From the NCBI GenBank assembly GCA_964017185.1, contig OZ024869.1, forward strand, positions 63,316,931 through 63,380,930: a stretch of DNA of 64,000 nt, read 5' to 3'. Below are positions 1 through 14,000 of this stretch, piece by piece. The notes below the pieces were generated by a model. It searched no databases. It was not told the DNA's origin and was given only the letters and a program-made list of their open reading frames with translations. This stretch comes from Rugalucina vietnamica (lineage: Eukaryota > Mollusca > Bivalvia > Lucinida > Lucinidae). The position numbers and the translations under genes are program-made. Position 1 is the stretch's first letter. Every line of letters begins with the position of its first letter.

Positions 1-204
1 TAAATAGCAAAAACCATTATAAATCTTCTTCAGAACCAGAAGGCCTTTGAAATTGGCCTGAAGCATCAATGAATACAGCTCTACAAAGTTTGTATAAATC
101 ATGATTCATGACCCTTGGATGGCCTTGACCTATTTTACGGCAAGATCAGCTTAGGTTGCATATACCAGTTCTCAGGTGAGCGTTAACAGGACCATTGGTC
201 CTCT
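1..204 (+). mobile_element. 3' tail of a CTCACC-family element (window-edge fragment)
   Basis: The fragment carries the family core (cttcagaaccagaaggcc, atgaccttgacctatttta) and the family 3' end, ctcaggtgagcg, followed by the hairpin AGGACC-ATT-GGTCCT. It stops about 80 nt before the first visible CWH43 exon. The left part lies outside the window. Confidence 0.85.
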
Positions 205-285
205 TGTTGTTGCTTATGCAAATAATGAGTTTTCCCATCATGTGGTTCACTTTTTGAGTAGCATGTATCATTTGTGTTTCACTAG

Positions 286-425
286 GATTGGTACTCTGCT
301 AGCCCTGGGTTTTGGAATGTACATGTCAGCATGTCGTCATATGGCTACAAGTAAAGTATGGTGGCTGTTAGGAACAGCAGGTTTTGCCTCCCTGTACTAC
401 CTACCAACATGGTCAGGCTACTGTG
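286..425 (+). CDS. CWH43: CWH43 exon (first visible), membrane segments
   Basis: The acceptor is tttgtgtttcactag/G and the donor is tactgtg/GTAAGT. The exon starts as the third base of a codon and ends after the first base of a codon. It encodes [19 protein letters not shown] and then [20 protein letters not shown], two hydrophobic stretches fitting the polytopic N-terminal part of the family. Its last 74 nt (352-425) are the parent copy of the adjacent minisatellite. Phase 1 at the end matches the exon at 22643, which supports a 22-kb intron. Confidence 0.85.
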
Positions 426-3400
426 GTAAGTATGGTGGCTGATAGGCACAGCAGGTTTTACCTCCCTGTACTACCTACCAACATGGTCAGGCTACTGTGG
501 TAAGTATGGTGGCTGATAGGAATAGTAGGTTTTACTTCCCTGTACTACCTACCAACATGGTCAGGCTACTGTGGTAAGTATGGTGGCTGATAGGAACAGC
601 AGGTTTTACCTCCCTGTACTACCTACCATTATGGTCAGGCTACTATGGTAAGTATGGTGGCTGATAGGCACAGCAGATTTTGCCTCCCTGTACTACCTAC
701 CAACATGGTCAGGCTACTGTGGTAAGTATGGTAGCTGATAGGAACAGCAGGTTTTGCCTCCCTGTACTACCTACCAACATGGTCAGGCTACAGTGGTTAG
801 TATGGTAGCTGATAGGAATAGCAGGTTTTACCGCCCTGTACTACCTACCAACATGGTCAGGCTACTGTGGTAAGTATGGTGGCTGATAGGCACAGCAGGA
901 TTTGCCTCTCTGTACTACCTACCAACATGGTCAGGCTACTGTGGTAAGTATGGTGGCTGATAGGCACAGCAGGTTTTACCTCCCTGTACTACCTACCAAC
1001 ATGGTCAGGCTACTGTGGTAAGTATGGTGGCTGATAGGCACAGCAGGTTTTGCCTCTCTGTACTACCTACCAACATGGTCAGGCTACTGTGGTAAGTATG
1101 GTGGCTGATAGGCACAGCAGGTTTTGCCTCTCTGTACTACCTACAAACATGGTCAGGCTACTGTGGTAAGTATGGTGACTAATAGGAACAGCAGGTTTTA
1201 CTTCCCTGTACTACCTACCAACATGGTCAGGCTACTATGGTAAGTATGGTGGCTGATAGGCACAGCAGATTTTGCCTCCCTGTACTACCTACCAACATGG
1301 TCAGGCTACTGTGGTAAGTATGGTCGCTGATAGGAACAGCAGGTTTTGCCTCCCTGTACAACCTACCAGCATGGTCAGGTTACTGTGGTAAGTATGGTGG
1401 CTGTTAGGCACAGCAGGTTTTGCCTTCCTATACTACCTACCAACATGGTCAGGTGACTGGTAAGTATGGTGGCTAATAGAAATAGTGGGTTTTGCTTCCC
1501 TGTACTACCTACCAACATGGTCAGGCTACTGTGGTAAGTATGGTAGCTGATAGGAATAGCAGGTTTTACCGCCCTGTACTACCTTCCAACATGGTCAGGC
1601 TACTGTGGTAAGTATGGTGGCTGATAGGAACAGCAGGTTTTGCCTCCTTGTACTACCTACCAACATGGTTAGGCTACTGTGGTAAGTATGGTGGCTGATA
1701 GGAACAGCAGGTTTTACCTCCCTGTACTACCTACCAACATGGTCAGGCTACTGCGGTAAGTATGGTGGCTGATAGGCACAGCAGGTTTTGCCTCTCTGTA
1801 CTACCTACCAACATGGTCAGGCTACTGTGGTAAGTATGGTGGCTGATAGGAACAGCAGGTTTTGCCTCCCTGTACTACCTACCAACTTGGTCAGGCTACT
1901 GTGGTAAGTATGGTGGCTGATAGGCACAGCAGGTTTTACCTCCCTGTACTACCTACCAACATGGTCAGGCTACTGTGGTAAGTATGGTGGCTGATAGGAA
2001 CTGCAGGTTTTGCCTCCCTGTACTACCTACCAACATGGTCAGGCTACTGTGGTAAGTATGGTTTCTGATAGAAATAGTGGGTTTTGCTTCCCTGTACTAC
2101 CTACCAACATGGTCAGGCTACTGTGGTAAGTATGGTGGCTAATAGGAACAGCAGGTTTTACTGCCCTGTACTACCTACAAACATGGTCAGGCTACTGTGG
2201 TAAGTATGGTGACTAATAGGAACAGCAGGTTTTACTGCCCTGTACTTCCTACCAACATGGTCAGGCTACTATGGTAAGTATGGTGGCTGATAGGAACAGC
2301 AGGTTTTGCCTCCCTGTACTACCTACCAACATGGTCAGGCTACTGTGGTAAGTATGGTGGCTGATAGGCACAGCAGGTTTTACCTCCCTGTACTACCTAC
2401 CAACATGGTCAGGCTACTGTGGTAAGTATGGTGGCTGATAGGAACTGCAGGTTTTGCCTCCCTGTACTACCTACCAACATGGTCAGGCTACTGTGGTAAG
2501 TATGGTTTCTGATAGAAATAGTGGGTTTTGCTTCCCTGTACTACCTACCAACATGGTCAGGCTACTGTGGTAAGTATGGTGGCTAATAGGAACAGCAGGT
2601 TTTACTGCCCTGTACTACCTACCAACATGGTCAGGCTACTATGGTAAGTCTGGTGGCTGATAGGCACAGCAGATTTTGCCTCCCTGTACTACCTACCAAC
2701 ATGGTCAGGCTACTGTGGTAAGTATGATAGCTGGTACTGGTAGGAACAGCAGGTTTTGCCTCCCTGTACTACCTACCAACATGGTCAGGTTACTGTGGTA
2801 AGTATGGTAGCTGATAGGAACAGCCGATTTTGCCTCCCTGTACTGCCTACCAACATGGTCAGGCTACTGGTAAGTATGGTAGCTGATAGGAACAGCAGGT
2901 TTTGCCTCCCTGTACTACCTACCAACATGGTCAGGTTACTGTGGTAAGTATGGTAGCTGATAAGAACAGCAGATTTTGCCTCCTGTACTACCTACCAACA
3001 TGGTCAGGCTACTGTGGTAAGTATGGTGGCTGATAGGCACAGCAGGTTTTACCTCCCTGTACTACCTACCAACATGGTCAGGCTACTGTGGTAAGTATGG
3101 TGGCTGTTAGGAACAGCAGGTTTTGCCTCTGTACTACCTACCAACATGGTAAGGTTACTGTGGTAAGTATGGTGGCTGATAGGAACAGCAGATTTTGCCT
3201 CCCTGTACTACCTACCAACATGGTCAGGCTACTGTTGTAAGTATGGTGGCTGATAGGCACAGCAGGTTTTGCCTCTCTGTACTACCTACCAACATGGTCA
3301 GGCTACTGTGGTAAGTATGGTGGCTGATAGGAACAGCAGGTTTTGCCTCCCTGTACTACCTATCAACATGGTCAGGCTACTGTGGTAAGTATGGTGGCTG

Positions 3401-4961
3401 ATAGGCACAGTAGGTTTTACCTCCCTGTACTACCTACCAACATGGTCATGCTACTGTGGTAAGTATTTGTGGCTGATAGGCACTGCAGGTTTTGCCTCTC
3501 TGTACTACCTACAAACATGGTCAGGCTACTGTGGTAAGTATGGTGGCGGTTAGGAACTGCAGGCTTTGCCTCCCTGTACTACCTACCAACATGGTCAGGC
3601 TACTGTGGTAAGTATGGTGGCTGATAGGAACAGCAGGTTTTGCCTCCCTGTACCACCTACCAACATGGTCAGGCTACTGTGGTAAGTATGGTGGCTGATA
3701 GGCACAGCAGGTTTTACCTCCCTGTATTACCTACCAACATGGTCAGGCTACTGTGGTAAGTATGGTGGCTGATAGGAACAGCTCTGTCGTCCGTCCATCC
3801 GTCCGTCCACAATTTCAAAGTTCTTCTCCTCTGAAACCGCCGACCAATCAAAGCCAAACTTCATGTGCAGCATCCTTACAGGGAGGACAAAATATTGTAT
3901 AAATGGTCCAGGTCACATGACCAAGATAGCCACCATGCCCATATGTGGTAAAAACCATAAAAAATCTTCTCCTCTGGAACCTTCTTCTGAAATCTTCTTC
4001 TCCAGAACCAGAAGGCCTATGATTTTGAAACTTGATATGAAGCATGAGGGGGAGGGGCTCTACAAAGATTATATAAATCATGACCCTGGGATGACCTTGA
4101 CCTATTTTACGGCAAGATCAGCATAGGTTGCCCATGCATTTGAATGAGGAAAATTGTCAAAATGTAATTGAAGGGAAAAACTTTATGGAAATGGGCAAAT
4201 GGACAGAAGATTTATGATTCTGAAAAATATGGACCCCAGAGGCAGGTCTTCCCCCACCCCGGGGCAATATACATGTATATTACCATAATATTTGAAGATC
4301 TTCTTCTCTGAAACCGTTTGGCCAATCAAAGCCAAACTTCATGTGGAGCATTCTTAGGAAGGGATAGTCCGGCAGAGAAACAGCATATTTTTGGTGGACC
4401 TGGATTTGCGGTGTATAGAAAATGTTTTGACTGATAATGATAGCCAACACCTTCAGGAACAAGAATCCACTTGATGCCACCTTGTCACCCTTGGGCAACT
4501 CCCATAATTCAAGATGGCGTCCAAGAGGGTTGCAATCTGATAAAACCTTACAGATCTAAGCAGTTATAGTGCAAAATCATGTGTTTCCTTATCAGATAAA
4601 GTCCATGAGTGATACATAGGTATCAGATTGTGGAATAGTTGCACTTTCATAGGCATTGTGTAATTGAAAAATGATAATGGCATCCAAGACGGCCGTCAAA
4701 ATTAAAAAAAAAATGAATTTTCAACTGAATTCCATAATTTTACATTATTTGTTACTTTATAAGTGGTATTGAATACGAATATGCAACAAATGAGCCCAGT
4801 GGATACCCTTGGGTAATTAAATTAATTCAATATGGCATCCAAGAGGGTTGTCATCTGTTATTATCATACAATAGCCCCTTATAATGCAGTATAGTGTATT
4901 ATCAGATATAGTCCACCAATGTCAAAAATGTATCATTTTCTGATAAAGTTGCACCCTAATG

Positions 4962-5010
<49 letters not shown>

Positions 5011-8000
5011 GCATCCAAGATGGCCATCAAAATTTAAAAAGTTGAATATTCAACCGTATTTCATAATTCTACATTGTCTGTATTTTAGTGGTGTAGAAGA
5101 AGAATGTGCAACAAATGAACCCAGCGGATTTAACTGTTAGCCTTAGGCAACTCACATTATTCAGTATGACATCCAAGAAGGTTGTCATCTGTTATATCAA
5201 TACAGTTCTTAGCCCCTAATGTGCAAAATATTGTGTTTTCTGATCAGACACATGTTGCATACCCTCTTGGGTATTATGTCATTGTGAAATTCTCTCATCC
5301 AAAAGACCAGAGAAACATGAGATCAAACCCAGGTCTGTGACAAAAAGATGGTTTGCTTGTGCCTCAAGGCAAAGCTCTGAGCCTGTTCTGGAAAAGCAGT
5401 TACGTAAAAACATTCATGCATACATGTAAATATAAGCCTTAGTTGTTTATGTGGATGGTTGGATTTTGAAGCATATTTAACGTGTCATGACATCCTATGG
5501 TTTAACATGGAGACACCATCCAGAAACAGCTATTGCTGTTGACTGAACTGTAAAGAAAAAATATTAAAAAAAAAAAAAAAAAAAAAAACAAGATAAGAGA
5601 ATGACATTTGCCAGCAGACCATTCAAAACATCTAAAGCAACAATATCACGATCATTTATGAAGTTACAGCTGTTACTTCTTTATTATTATTGTTTGTTTG
5701 TCTCTAGACCATTGGTTACATATATGTCATCTGTCATATGGGGCCACTATTTGTTGTGTTTTTCTTACTTCAGCAGAATAGCATTTCTCTTATTAGGTCT
5801 TGTTAAGTCCTATTTACGGATTAGTGTTTCTTTGCTTAGATTGATAGATGATAGTCTGGTGAGACCACCAAGGAACTAGCAAAGGTTGGACCTAAGAGAG
5901 TTCAAACCATAATAAACTGTAGCAAAATATACACTGATGCCCTATGTATCGTGCCCTTAACACAAAGACTGAAGCTGCCCATCACATTTCAATTTATAAC
6001 CAAAGATGATGTTTTATGTACATCACATACAAGCGTTGAACGACTTATGAAATGTCAGATACCAATGACTGCACCAGTTTATTATTTAAAAAGAGAAGGA
6101 TTCAGTCTACTACCCTTATATATGACTTTTCGACAGACTGTATGTCTAGTGGGAATTTGTTAACATTACAAATGACCACATACATCAACTAGGTGGCGCT
6201 AGTTATATTTGTGTCAGTCAGCGAGACTGTATAGACCCAAAAGGGGATATTCTATGTAAGTGCCAAGTTCACAAAATGAAGTGAATGCAAATATTAAATG
6301 GGATAGGTAGGGGTTAGCACCCAGCATATGTTAGAGATGATGTTTAGTATAAGGTATACAATGGCTCCTTAATAAGCACTTCCTAAACATCTGTGGGTAG
6401 TGGTACAATTCCGTAATCATTATTTTTATGAATTTATTTATTTTTAAACTTCCTATGTAAGTGACCTATACAAACACACATTGCGCCACCTATCTAAATG
6501 TGTTTGGTCTTTTTAAGGTAACTCCACAGAACAGACTATATGTCCTGAAGCAAATTTGGGCATGGTTGATTGATGCCTTCAATTCATATTCATAGATGAT
6601 AAATTTGCCCAGTCAATCATATATATATATGTGATGTTCATATTGTAACACATGATCTATAACTGCTTAGATCTATGAAACGACTCATCGTCAGTCTGTG
6701 CCTTTAGCTTACAATATATGTTATCATTGTATATTCTACTGATGATTTGACTCCCTGTGGCCCATCTTTTATCGGTGTTGTGGTTTCACAATGCAAGCAT
6801 TCGTCAATCTTAGAAAAGTACAAAGCCCCATGTGATGATGTTAAGCACTTTCGAAACCTGAAAAAAAAGAGAAATATTATTTGAATAAAGAAAATTCAAT
6901 ACACAGCTCATGACCCCCTCTGACATTTGACATTATCAATAGAAATGGGCATTTCTGATAAAAATATAGTGATTGCAATTCCAGAAGCAATTGAGACTTT
7001 CGATATTATATCAAATACCATTGTATTTTACATTCATTAAACACTATTGGCCTGCAACTCCATTGAAGCACTTGTAGATGCATGGGTGACATACTAGGTT
7101 TATGAAGTTCGGCTTACGAAGTGTTTTCATGGTATAAGTGCCTGGTTGTTGGTTTGGTTTTTTCCCGCCTTGGTCTTTGGAGTGGGAGTCTTTTTCTGGT
7201 TGCGCCTTTTCCTGGTCTTTGCCTACTTGTGCTTTTTTATGATCAGAAAACACCTTTTGCATTATATAAAAGTTTTTTATGACTATAAATAGTTATATGA
7301 GTCAATATATTTTTTCATAACCAAATCCTGTCCGGGTACGTTTTTTCTGAAAACCGCATACTTCTGGTAAATGTTTTATGCTTGGAATGTGGTGTGAATC
7401 GAGGTGAGTATGGGTCATCCAAAACAAAATCGTTAAAGTGCTAGCAAATATAAAAAATTGTTACTCAAAGTGTCTAAAATGGCATATTTTCGCTGTCTGC
7501 AAAATGATTTTTTTTATATTTGTCTCCGATTCAATGATTTTTTTGCTAAGGTGGTTGTTCTAAATACTACTCCATCTTTATTCAATCATTCATGCACGAC
7601 ATAATACATTTTGATAGCAAGTACCCATGGTTTTAATACTAGATTTACGTGTTCAAACTTTGTACCTAGCATTTTGTCCCTGATGTAACAATTTATCTAA
7701 AAATACCAAGTACAAGGTGACTCCCCTTGGTAAAGGTGGAACATCTATCTGCATTTTGAAGAGCTACATTGAAATTAAATATGGCTGACTGCCATGATGA
7801 CACATCTATAGAGTAGATCTGAAAAAATAATAATTACAATTTTCAGGTGAGTGAGTATATTTGTAATAGTTCCCTGATGTAACAGCCTCTACTGGTTATT
7901 TGTTTCAAGCGACAATATGTAGGTACTATTCATAAAACGTGTTTAGTGGTTGTGTAAACATTTCACCATAACAATGAACACACAAGTATATTGGAAGCAA

Positions 8001-11000
8001 TTTACAGGTAATTTATCTAAAATATGTCCCTGATGTAACGGTCCGTGATGTAACGATGAAAAGTGTTACATCAGGGACAGAAATCGTTACATCAGGGACA
8101 ATATTTCGAGGAAAGGATATTTATTCCTTATATGCTTTGATTTTAGGAGTTTCATTGTATAACACAGAGCAACACAGCAATTCCAATACAGCCAGAGAGT
8201 CTGCAGACTTTATAAAGGGTCACTGATGAGGATTCAGTACCCAAAATTGCGCAATACGGCCAATTCTACCTGCATTTGAACGTTTTTGCTACTTCCAAAT
8301 ATCAAACTTTTATAGTTTATACAATTTCAACAAATAGATGTCAAATATGTCTGTTTATCAAACACACGTTACATCAAGTAATATATAGGGTAATTTGGGG
8401 GAATATGGACCGCTTAAGCACAAAACGAATCAGTTCAACCACGGGCTATTAACGTTATTATTGTATATCGTGTCTATTTTTAGGCAGGCATCTGTAAACC
8501 ATTTTAATATAAATTTTACATCATTTTGTATGCTAGTTTTTAGTTGCGTATTACGATAAACACACCCACTGGGTGGTCCAAATTACCCCAAACATTTGAG
8601 GTAATATGGACCACTCTACTGGGGTAATACGGACCACAACTTTAAAATGCTGACGATGTCAACATATAAATTCGGAAAACAAAATGTAAACTTCTATTTA
8701 AAAGTCTATTTAGCATAAAATAAACATAGATGTTCACGAAACAAATTCACTGGAAAAATATTTCGCATCAAAAATCAAAACACCTTGACAAACTTACAAA
8801 ACGGACATTCGCAAAAATGTCACAGATTTCAAAATATGTACACATTGCTTATAAACTTCACTTGTAAAACAATCTATTTTCAAAGATAGCTTAAAACATA
8901 TCACACAAGTGCAAAAGTTAAAATTCTAAAGACATGTGGTATCAAATGTTCAGTGTATCACTTTCAGAAAGAGTTTGAGACAAAATTCTTAGATGGTCCA
9001 TATTACCCAAAAAGGAAACTTTACATTGGGAAATTGATGGTCCAATTATTACCCCAGACACGACGGTTATGTCAATGGAGAAATTTTCCAAAACTGAAAA
9101 ATAGCTCATGCAAATAACCATTTGCATCATCTTCTAAAAATGGTGTATTAGGTTAATTTTACGTGAAACTTGGTTTTATATAAATATCATTAATCTTTTT
9201 ATTGGTTCTTCAGTGTAAACTAAAACATTTTAAGGGCACGACTTTCACAGGCTGTTTAATTTGGGTTCATTAATTTAACCTGTCCGAAAACACCAGCTTG
9301 GGTATGAATGTAAAAATGATTTCGATAATTTAGGATGGATAGCCAGGGAATAACAAAATGTTATTACTTTTTGTCAAACATGAGTCTTGAGTAAAATATT
9401 TGAAGAAAACACAGGGTGGCTCATATTCCCCAATTGTCTATATTACCCCAAATTACCTTGTTATTACATTAAGGAAATAATTGAACATTCATCAAAAAGC
9501 TGATTTTTCTGGTAAACCAGAGGACCAATGGTCCTGTAAACGCTCACCTGAGATCAGCTGCATATACCAATAAACATGTTTGAATATTATGGTATTTAAC
9601 TCCAGTGCAGGGGCAGATAAGCCCTTGGGCCATTTTCTTTTTTCAGAATCTTCAATATTCTGTCCATTTGCCAATTTCCTGTTGGCTTTTTCCTTCAAAT
9701 GACATTTTAACAGTTTTCCCAATTCAGATGCACAGGCAACCCATGTTGACCTTGCCATAAACTTGGTCAAGGTCATCACAGGGTCATGATTTATATATAC
9801 ATTGGAGTACTTTAGCCATCGATGCCTCACGCCAAGTTTCCTTGAAATCAGTCTATTGGTTTCAGAGAAGATGATTTTTGATGGGTTTTTACCATATATG
9901 GGCATGGCGGCCATCTTGGTCATGTGACCTAGATTATTTATAAACACATTGATTCCCCCATTCTATAGATGCTGCACTTAAAATTTGGCTTTGTTTTGCC
10001 AAGCGGTTTCAGAGGAGAAGACGTTTGAATATTATGGAAATATACATGTATATTGCCCCGGGGTGGGGGCACATGAGCCCCTGGGGTCCAATTTTTTTCA
10101 GAATCATTAATATCCAGTCCTACTGCCCATTTCCTGCAAGACTTTCACTTTAAATGACATTTTAAAAGTTTTCCCCATTCAAATGCATTGGTGACCTATG
10201 TTGACCTTCCCGTAAAATAGGTCAAGGTCATCACAGGGTCATGATTTATATACACATTGTAGTGCTTGAGCCATCGATGCTTCGTGCCAAGTTTCGTTGA
10301 AATCGGTCAACCGGTTCTGGAGAAGAAGATTTTTGAACGGTTTTTACCATATATGGGCATGGCGGCCATCTTGGTCATGTGACCTGAATTTTTTATATAC
10401 ATATTTGTTACCCCTTCCTATTGATGCTTCACATAAAATTTCGCTTTAATTGGCCAAGCGGTTTCAGAGGAGAAGATGTTTGAATATTATGGAGATATAC
10501 ATGTATATTGCCCCGGGGTGGGGGCGGATGAGCCCCTGGTGCCCAATTTTTTTCAGAATCATTAATATTCAGTCCTACTGCTCATTTTTTGCAAGATTTT
10601 TCCTTTAAATGACAATTTAACAATTTTTCCCATTCAAATGCATTCGCGACCTATGTTGACCTTGCCGTAAAATAGGTCAAGGTCATCATAGGGTCATGAT
10701 TTATATATACATTGTAGTGCTTGAGCCATTAATGCTTCATGCCAAGTTTGGTTGAAATCGGTCCAGTGGTTCCGGAGAAGAAGATTTTTGAAGGGTTTTT
10801 ACCATATATGGGCATGGCGGCCATCTTGGTCATGTGACCTGGATAATTTATATACACATTGGTTCCCCCTTCCCATAGATGCTTCATGTAAAATTTGGCT
10901 TTGATTGGCCAAGCGGTTTCAGAGGAGAAGATCTTTGAAAATGGTGGACGACGGACGACGGACGGACGGACGGACGGACGACGGACGGACGGACGACGGA

Positions 11001-14000
11001 GCATGGGTATACTATAAGCTCACCTTGTGAGCCTGACGGCTCAGGTGAGCTAAAAACAAGAGAACAAAGTATACTTTAAGCCAGTAAAAAAGAAACTTTC
11101 AGCATAATGACATGTACATTTATGCCTTTGTCTTTTCGGTTCAAACTGTCTGCAAATTTCAACATTGTCTTTGTATCCAACAAACCGCACTTCCTTTGTC
11201 TAAATTATGGAATGATTCAGTTTTATTTGGGTTTCGGAAGATTCTCAAAATCAGCGGTATTTTTTCGCATTTGAACATTTGAAAACTAATTTAGCTCATT
11301 TAAAAAAAATGGAGCATGGATGTGTGCATACAAAATTCATTACCACTGAACTTGGTCACGTTTTAAAGCTGATACATTGCCATTTCATCATATGGTAAGA
11401 AATACAAGATATTTAATTTGCATATTCATGAATTTTAATGAAAATATTAAAAAAATGACAGAAAAATCATGAAAAGTCAATAAATAAACTAATTTGAGGT
11501 CGAAACTATAATTGTGGCACTTTGTAATTTAAAGAGTAATAGCATAGGACAAATGTATTGATTTCATGTGCCTAAATTAAAATTATCTCATTTGCATATT
11601 CATGAATATTAATAAAATATAGAAAATCAAAGAAAAACGGAGATTAACTAAAGCCATTGCAAGTTTTGGATGGGTTATAAGATCTATCTTGTATCCCTGA
11701 AACCAATTTTCATGGCTGCCAGTGTGGTCAGAGGGACCATCTTAATGCCATAAAATATTGTCCACAACAATGAACACATTTGCATGATGTAAAAAAATCA
11801 TATAGTTTCCACATCTACCCCTTGTGTGATCCTAAAGAACAGGGTGTACTCGTAAAAGTATTCTATACAAATAATAGCATGCTCTAGAATATTATAATTG
11901 GTCTGATAATGATGCATGGACTTAGCAATTTAACCTTAATACCTATTATTCAAATCATTAATTTCGCTTATTCATGAAAAAAAATCAAACACACAAGAAA
12001 TCGGAGAAAAATCTTAGATGAAATAGGGGTATACGTACAAAATCAATCACTAAAAGCAGAGCTGTTACAAACCCAGGATGCTAAAAGAACTATCAAATAA
12101 ATGCTATGGCTATGTACTCTGACTCTTATGTCTCATATACACTGTATAAGCATTATCTTATTTTCAATTCCATGAATTTTAATGGAAACTTCATAAATAG
12201 GAATGAAAAAGTGAAAAATTAAACCGGCAAACATAAAAATGATGCTTTTCTCAGCAAGCAAAATCCCTTGTTATGTATGACAGTTACTTGTTGAAAGATG
12301 TGCATTCAGTACTGGTAAACTTCCCAAGGGAGTATGCCCAGGAAAGTATGATGTTATACATATGATGTTTACTTGTTGTCCTTAGCAATTATTTACTTTT
12401 AGTGTCCCAGATATTGGACATAAACAGGTTGTTTACTTCAGAATTTTCTAGAAATTTCAAATTGTTCTTTGACGGAAAAGTCCGGAAAAATCTGGAAGAC
12501 CCAGAGATGTAGAATCTTCTAGAAAAATCTTTTTTTATGTCAAAAGAATATTGTGGAATTTTCTGGAAGGATAATGGCCTCTCTAGAATATTCCAAAACA
12601 TTAAATTTTGGTAAACAACTTGTTATTTTTAGTATATGATATCATAGAATTTGCTGGAAGAATCCTGAATGTTCCTAAGTGCTATATAAGGGCTACAAAT
12701 TTTCATAAGGACAATCTTTGGGTACTGTTACTATTAAGAAGTCAAAATCTATCTTACTGGAATTTAAACTTATTCTTGGATTACTTTGTGATATTCGATT
12801 CTGGATTGGGACATAGTGCTATTTTGAAACAAACTTTAATTCTTGGGATCAGAAACTGATACAGACTTGTGTTAAAAAATTCTGAGGGACATTCAGACAT
12901 TCTTTAAGGGAATTAACATCTTGAAAGGTATTGTACATTCATTTTTGTTTGATTGTATATATGCTTTTGATTGTTTCACATGTAATTACTGGTTAAATCA
13001 CTTCTAAATAAATTTGTTAAATTTTAAACAAAGCTTGTTGCTGGCTAACCAACTTGTTGGTTTCCTTAATCTTCTAGTTACGCCTGGCACGTAACACCCT
13101 AACACGCTAAAAATGGCATTAAATGGTTGCTAGGGCAATATTATACCACCCTGTACTACAATATGTTAATCATTCATTTTTTTATTTCATGAATATTAAC
13201 AAAACCTTTTGAATTTAGAGGAAAGTTACGGAAATATTAAGGCAGTTTACATAGAAAATCACATGAATTTTGGCTACTGATAGACCTAGAGTGCTATAGG
13301 ACAATATTCTATAACCATATTACCTGTTATATAAATAAATAGTGACTTTTGTTGTATGGGTATTAATGAGATCACTAAGAATAAGAGAAAAAATAACGAA
13401 AAATGAAGTGATATACCAACACAGTTGCATATATCTCAGCTGCCAATTGCAATATGTGCTGCAATGGTACCAATAGAATGCTAGGGTGATGCAATTATGT
13501 CATGCAGTCTGATCACACTTTTTTTTAATTTTTGAGAGTACTGAATAAAATGTATGACCAGAGGACCAATGGTCCTGTAAACGCTCACCTGAGATCAGCT
13601 GCATATACCAATAAACATGTTTGAATATTATGGTATTTAACTCCAGTGCAGGGGCAGATAAGCCCTTGGGCCATTTTCTTTTTTCAGAATCTTCAATATT
13701 CTGTCCATTTGCCAATTTCCTGTTGGCTTTTCCTTCAAATGACATTTTAACAGTTTTCCCAATTCAGATGCACAGGCAACCCATGTTGACCTTGCCATAA
13801 ACTTGGTCAAGGTCATCACAGGGTCATGATTTATATATACATTGGAGTACTTTAGCCATCCATGCCTCACGCCAAGTTTCCTTGAAATCAGTCTATTGGT
13901 TTCAGAGAAGATGATTTTTGATGGGTTTTTACCATATATGGGCATGGCGGCCATCTTGGTCATGTGACCTAGATTATTTATATACACATTGATTCCCCCA

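Larger units (their letters stand above)
5276..9515. other. Unpaired 4.2-kb insert in the left foldback arm, no gene recognised
   Basis: This stretch has no inverted partner in the right arm. It holds a poly(A) run (about 5563-5589), a possible 0.3-kb MITE (6191-6496) with imperfect inverted ends based on AGGTGGCGC, and two motif-dense zones listed separately. A 72-residue lysine/glutamine-rich open frame on the - strand (7044-7262) has no recognisable domain. I see no convincing exons. Confidence 0.5.

Noticed and set aside
352-3782. A CRISPR-like array or tandem protein-coding repeat
   Set aside because: There are no spacers, the unit is not a multiple of three and each copy has in-frame stops. 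The unit is clearly exon end plus donor.
9492-9947. A 151-codon open frame (and its near copy at 13637-13987 and 34086-34385) that could be read as a conserved protein
   Set aside because: All lie inside CTCACC-family core monomers. The similarity between them comes from the shared repeat, and no domain or codon bias supports a protein.
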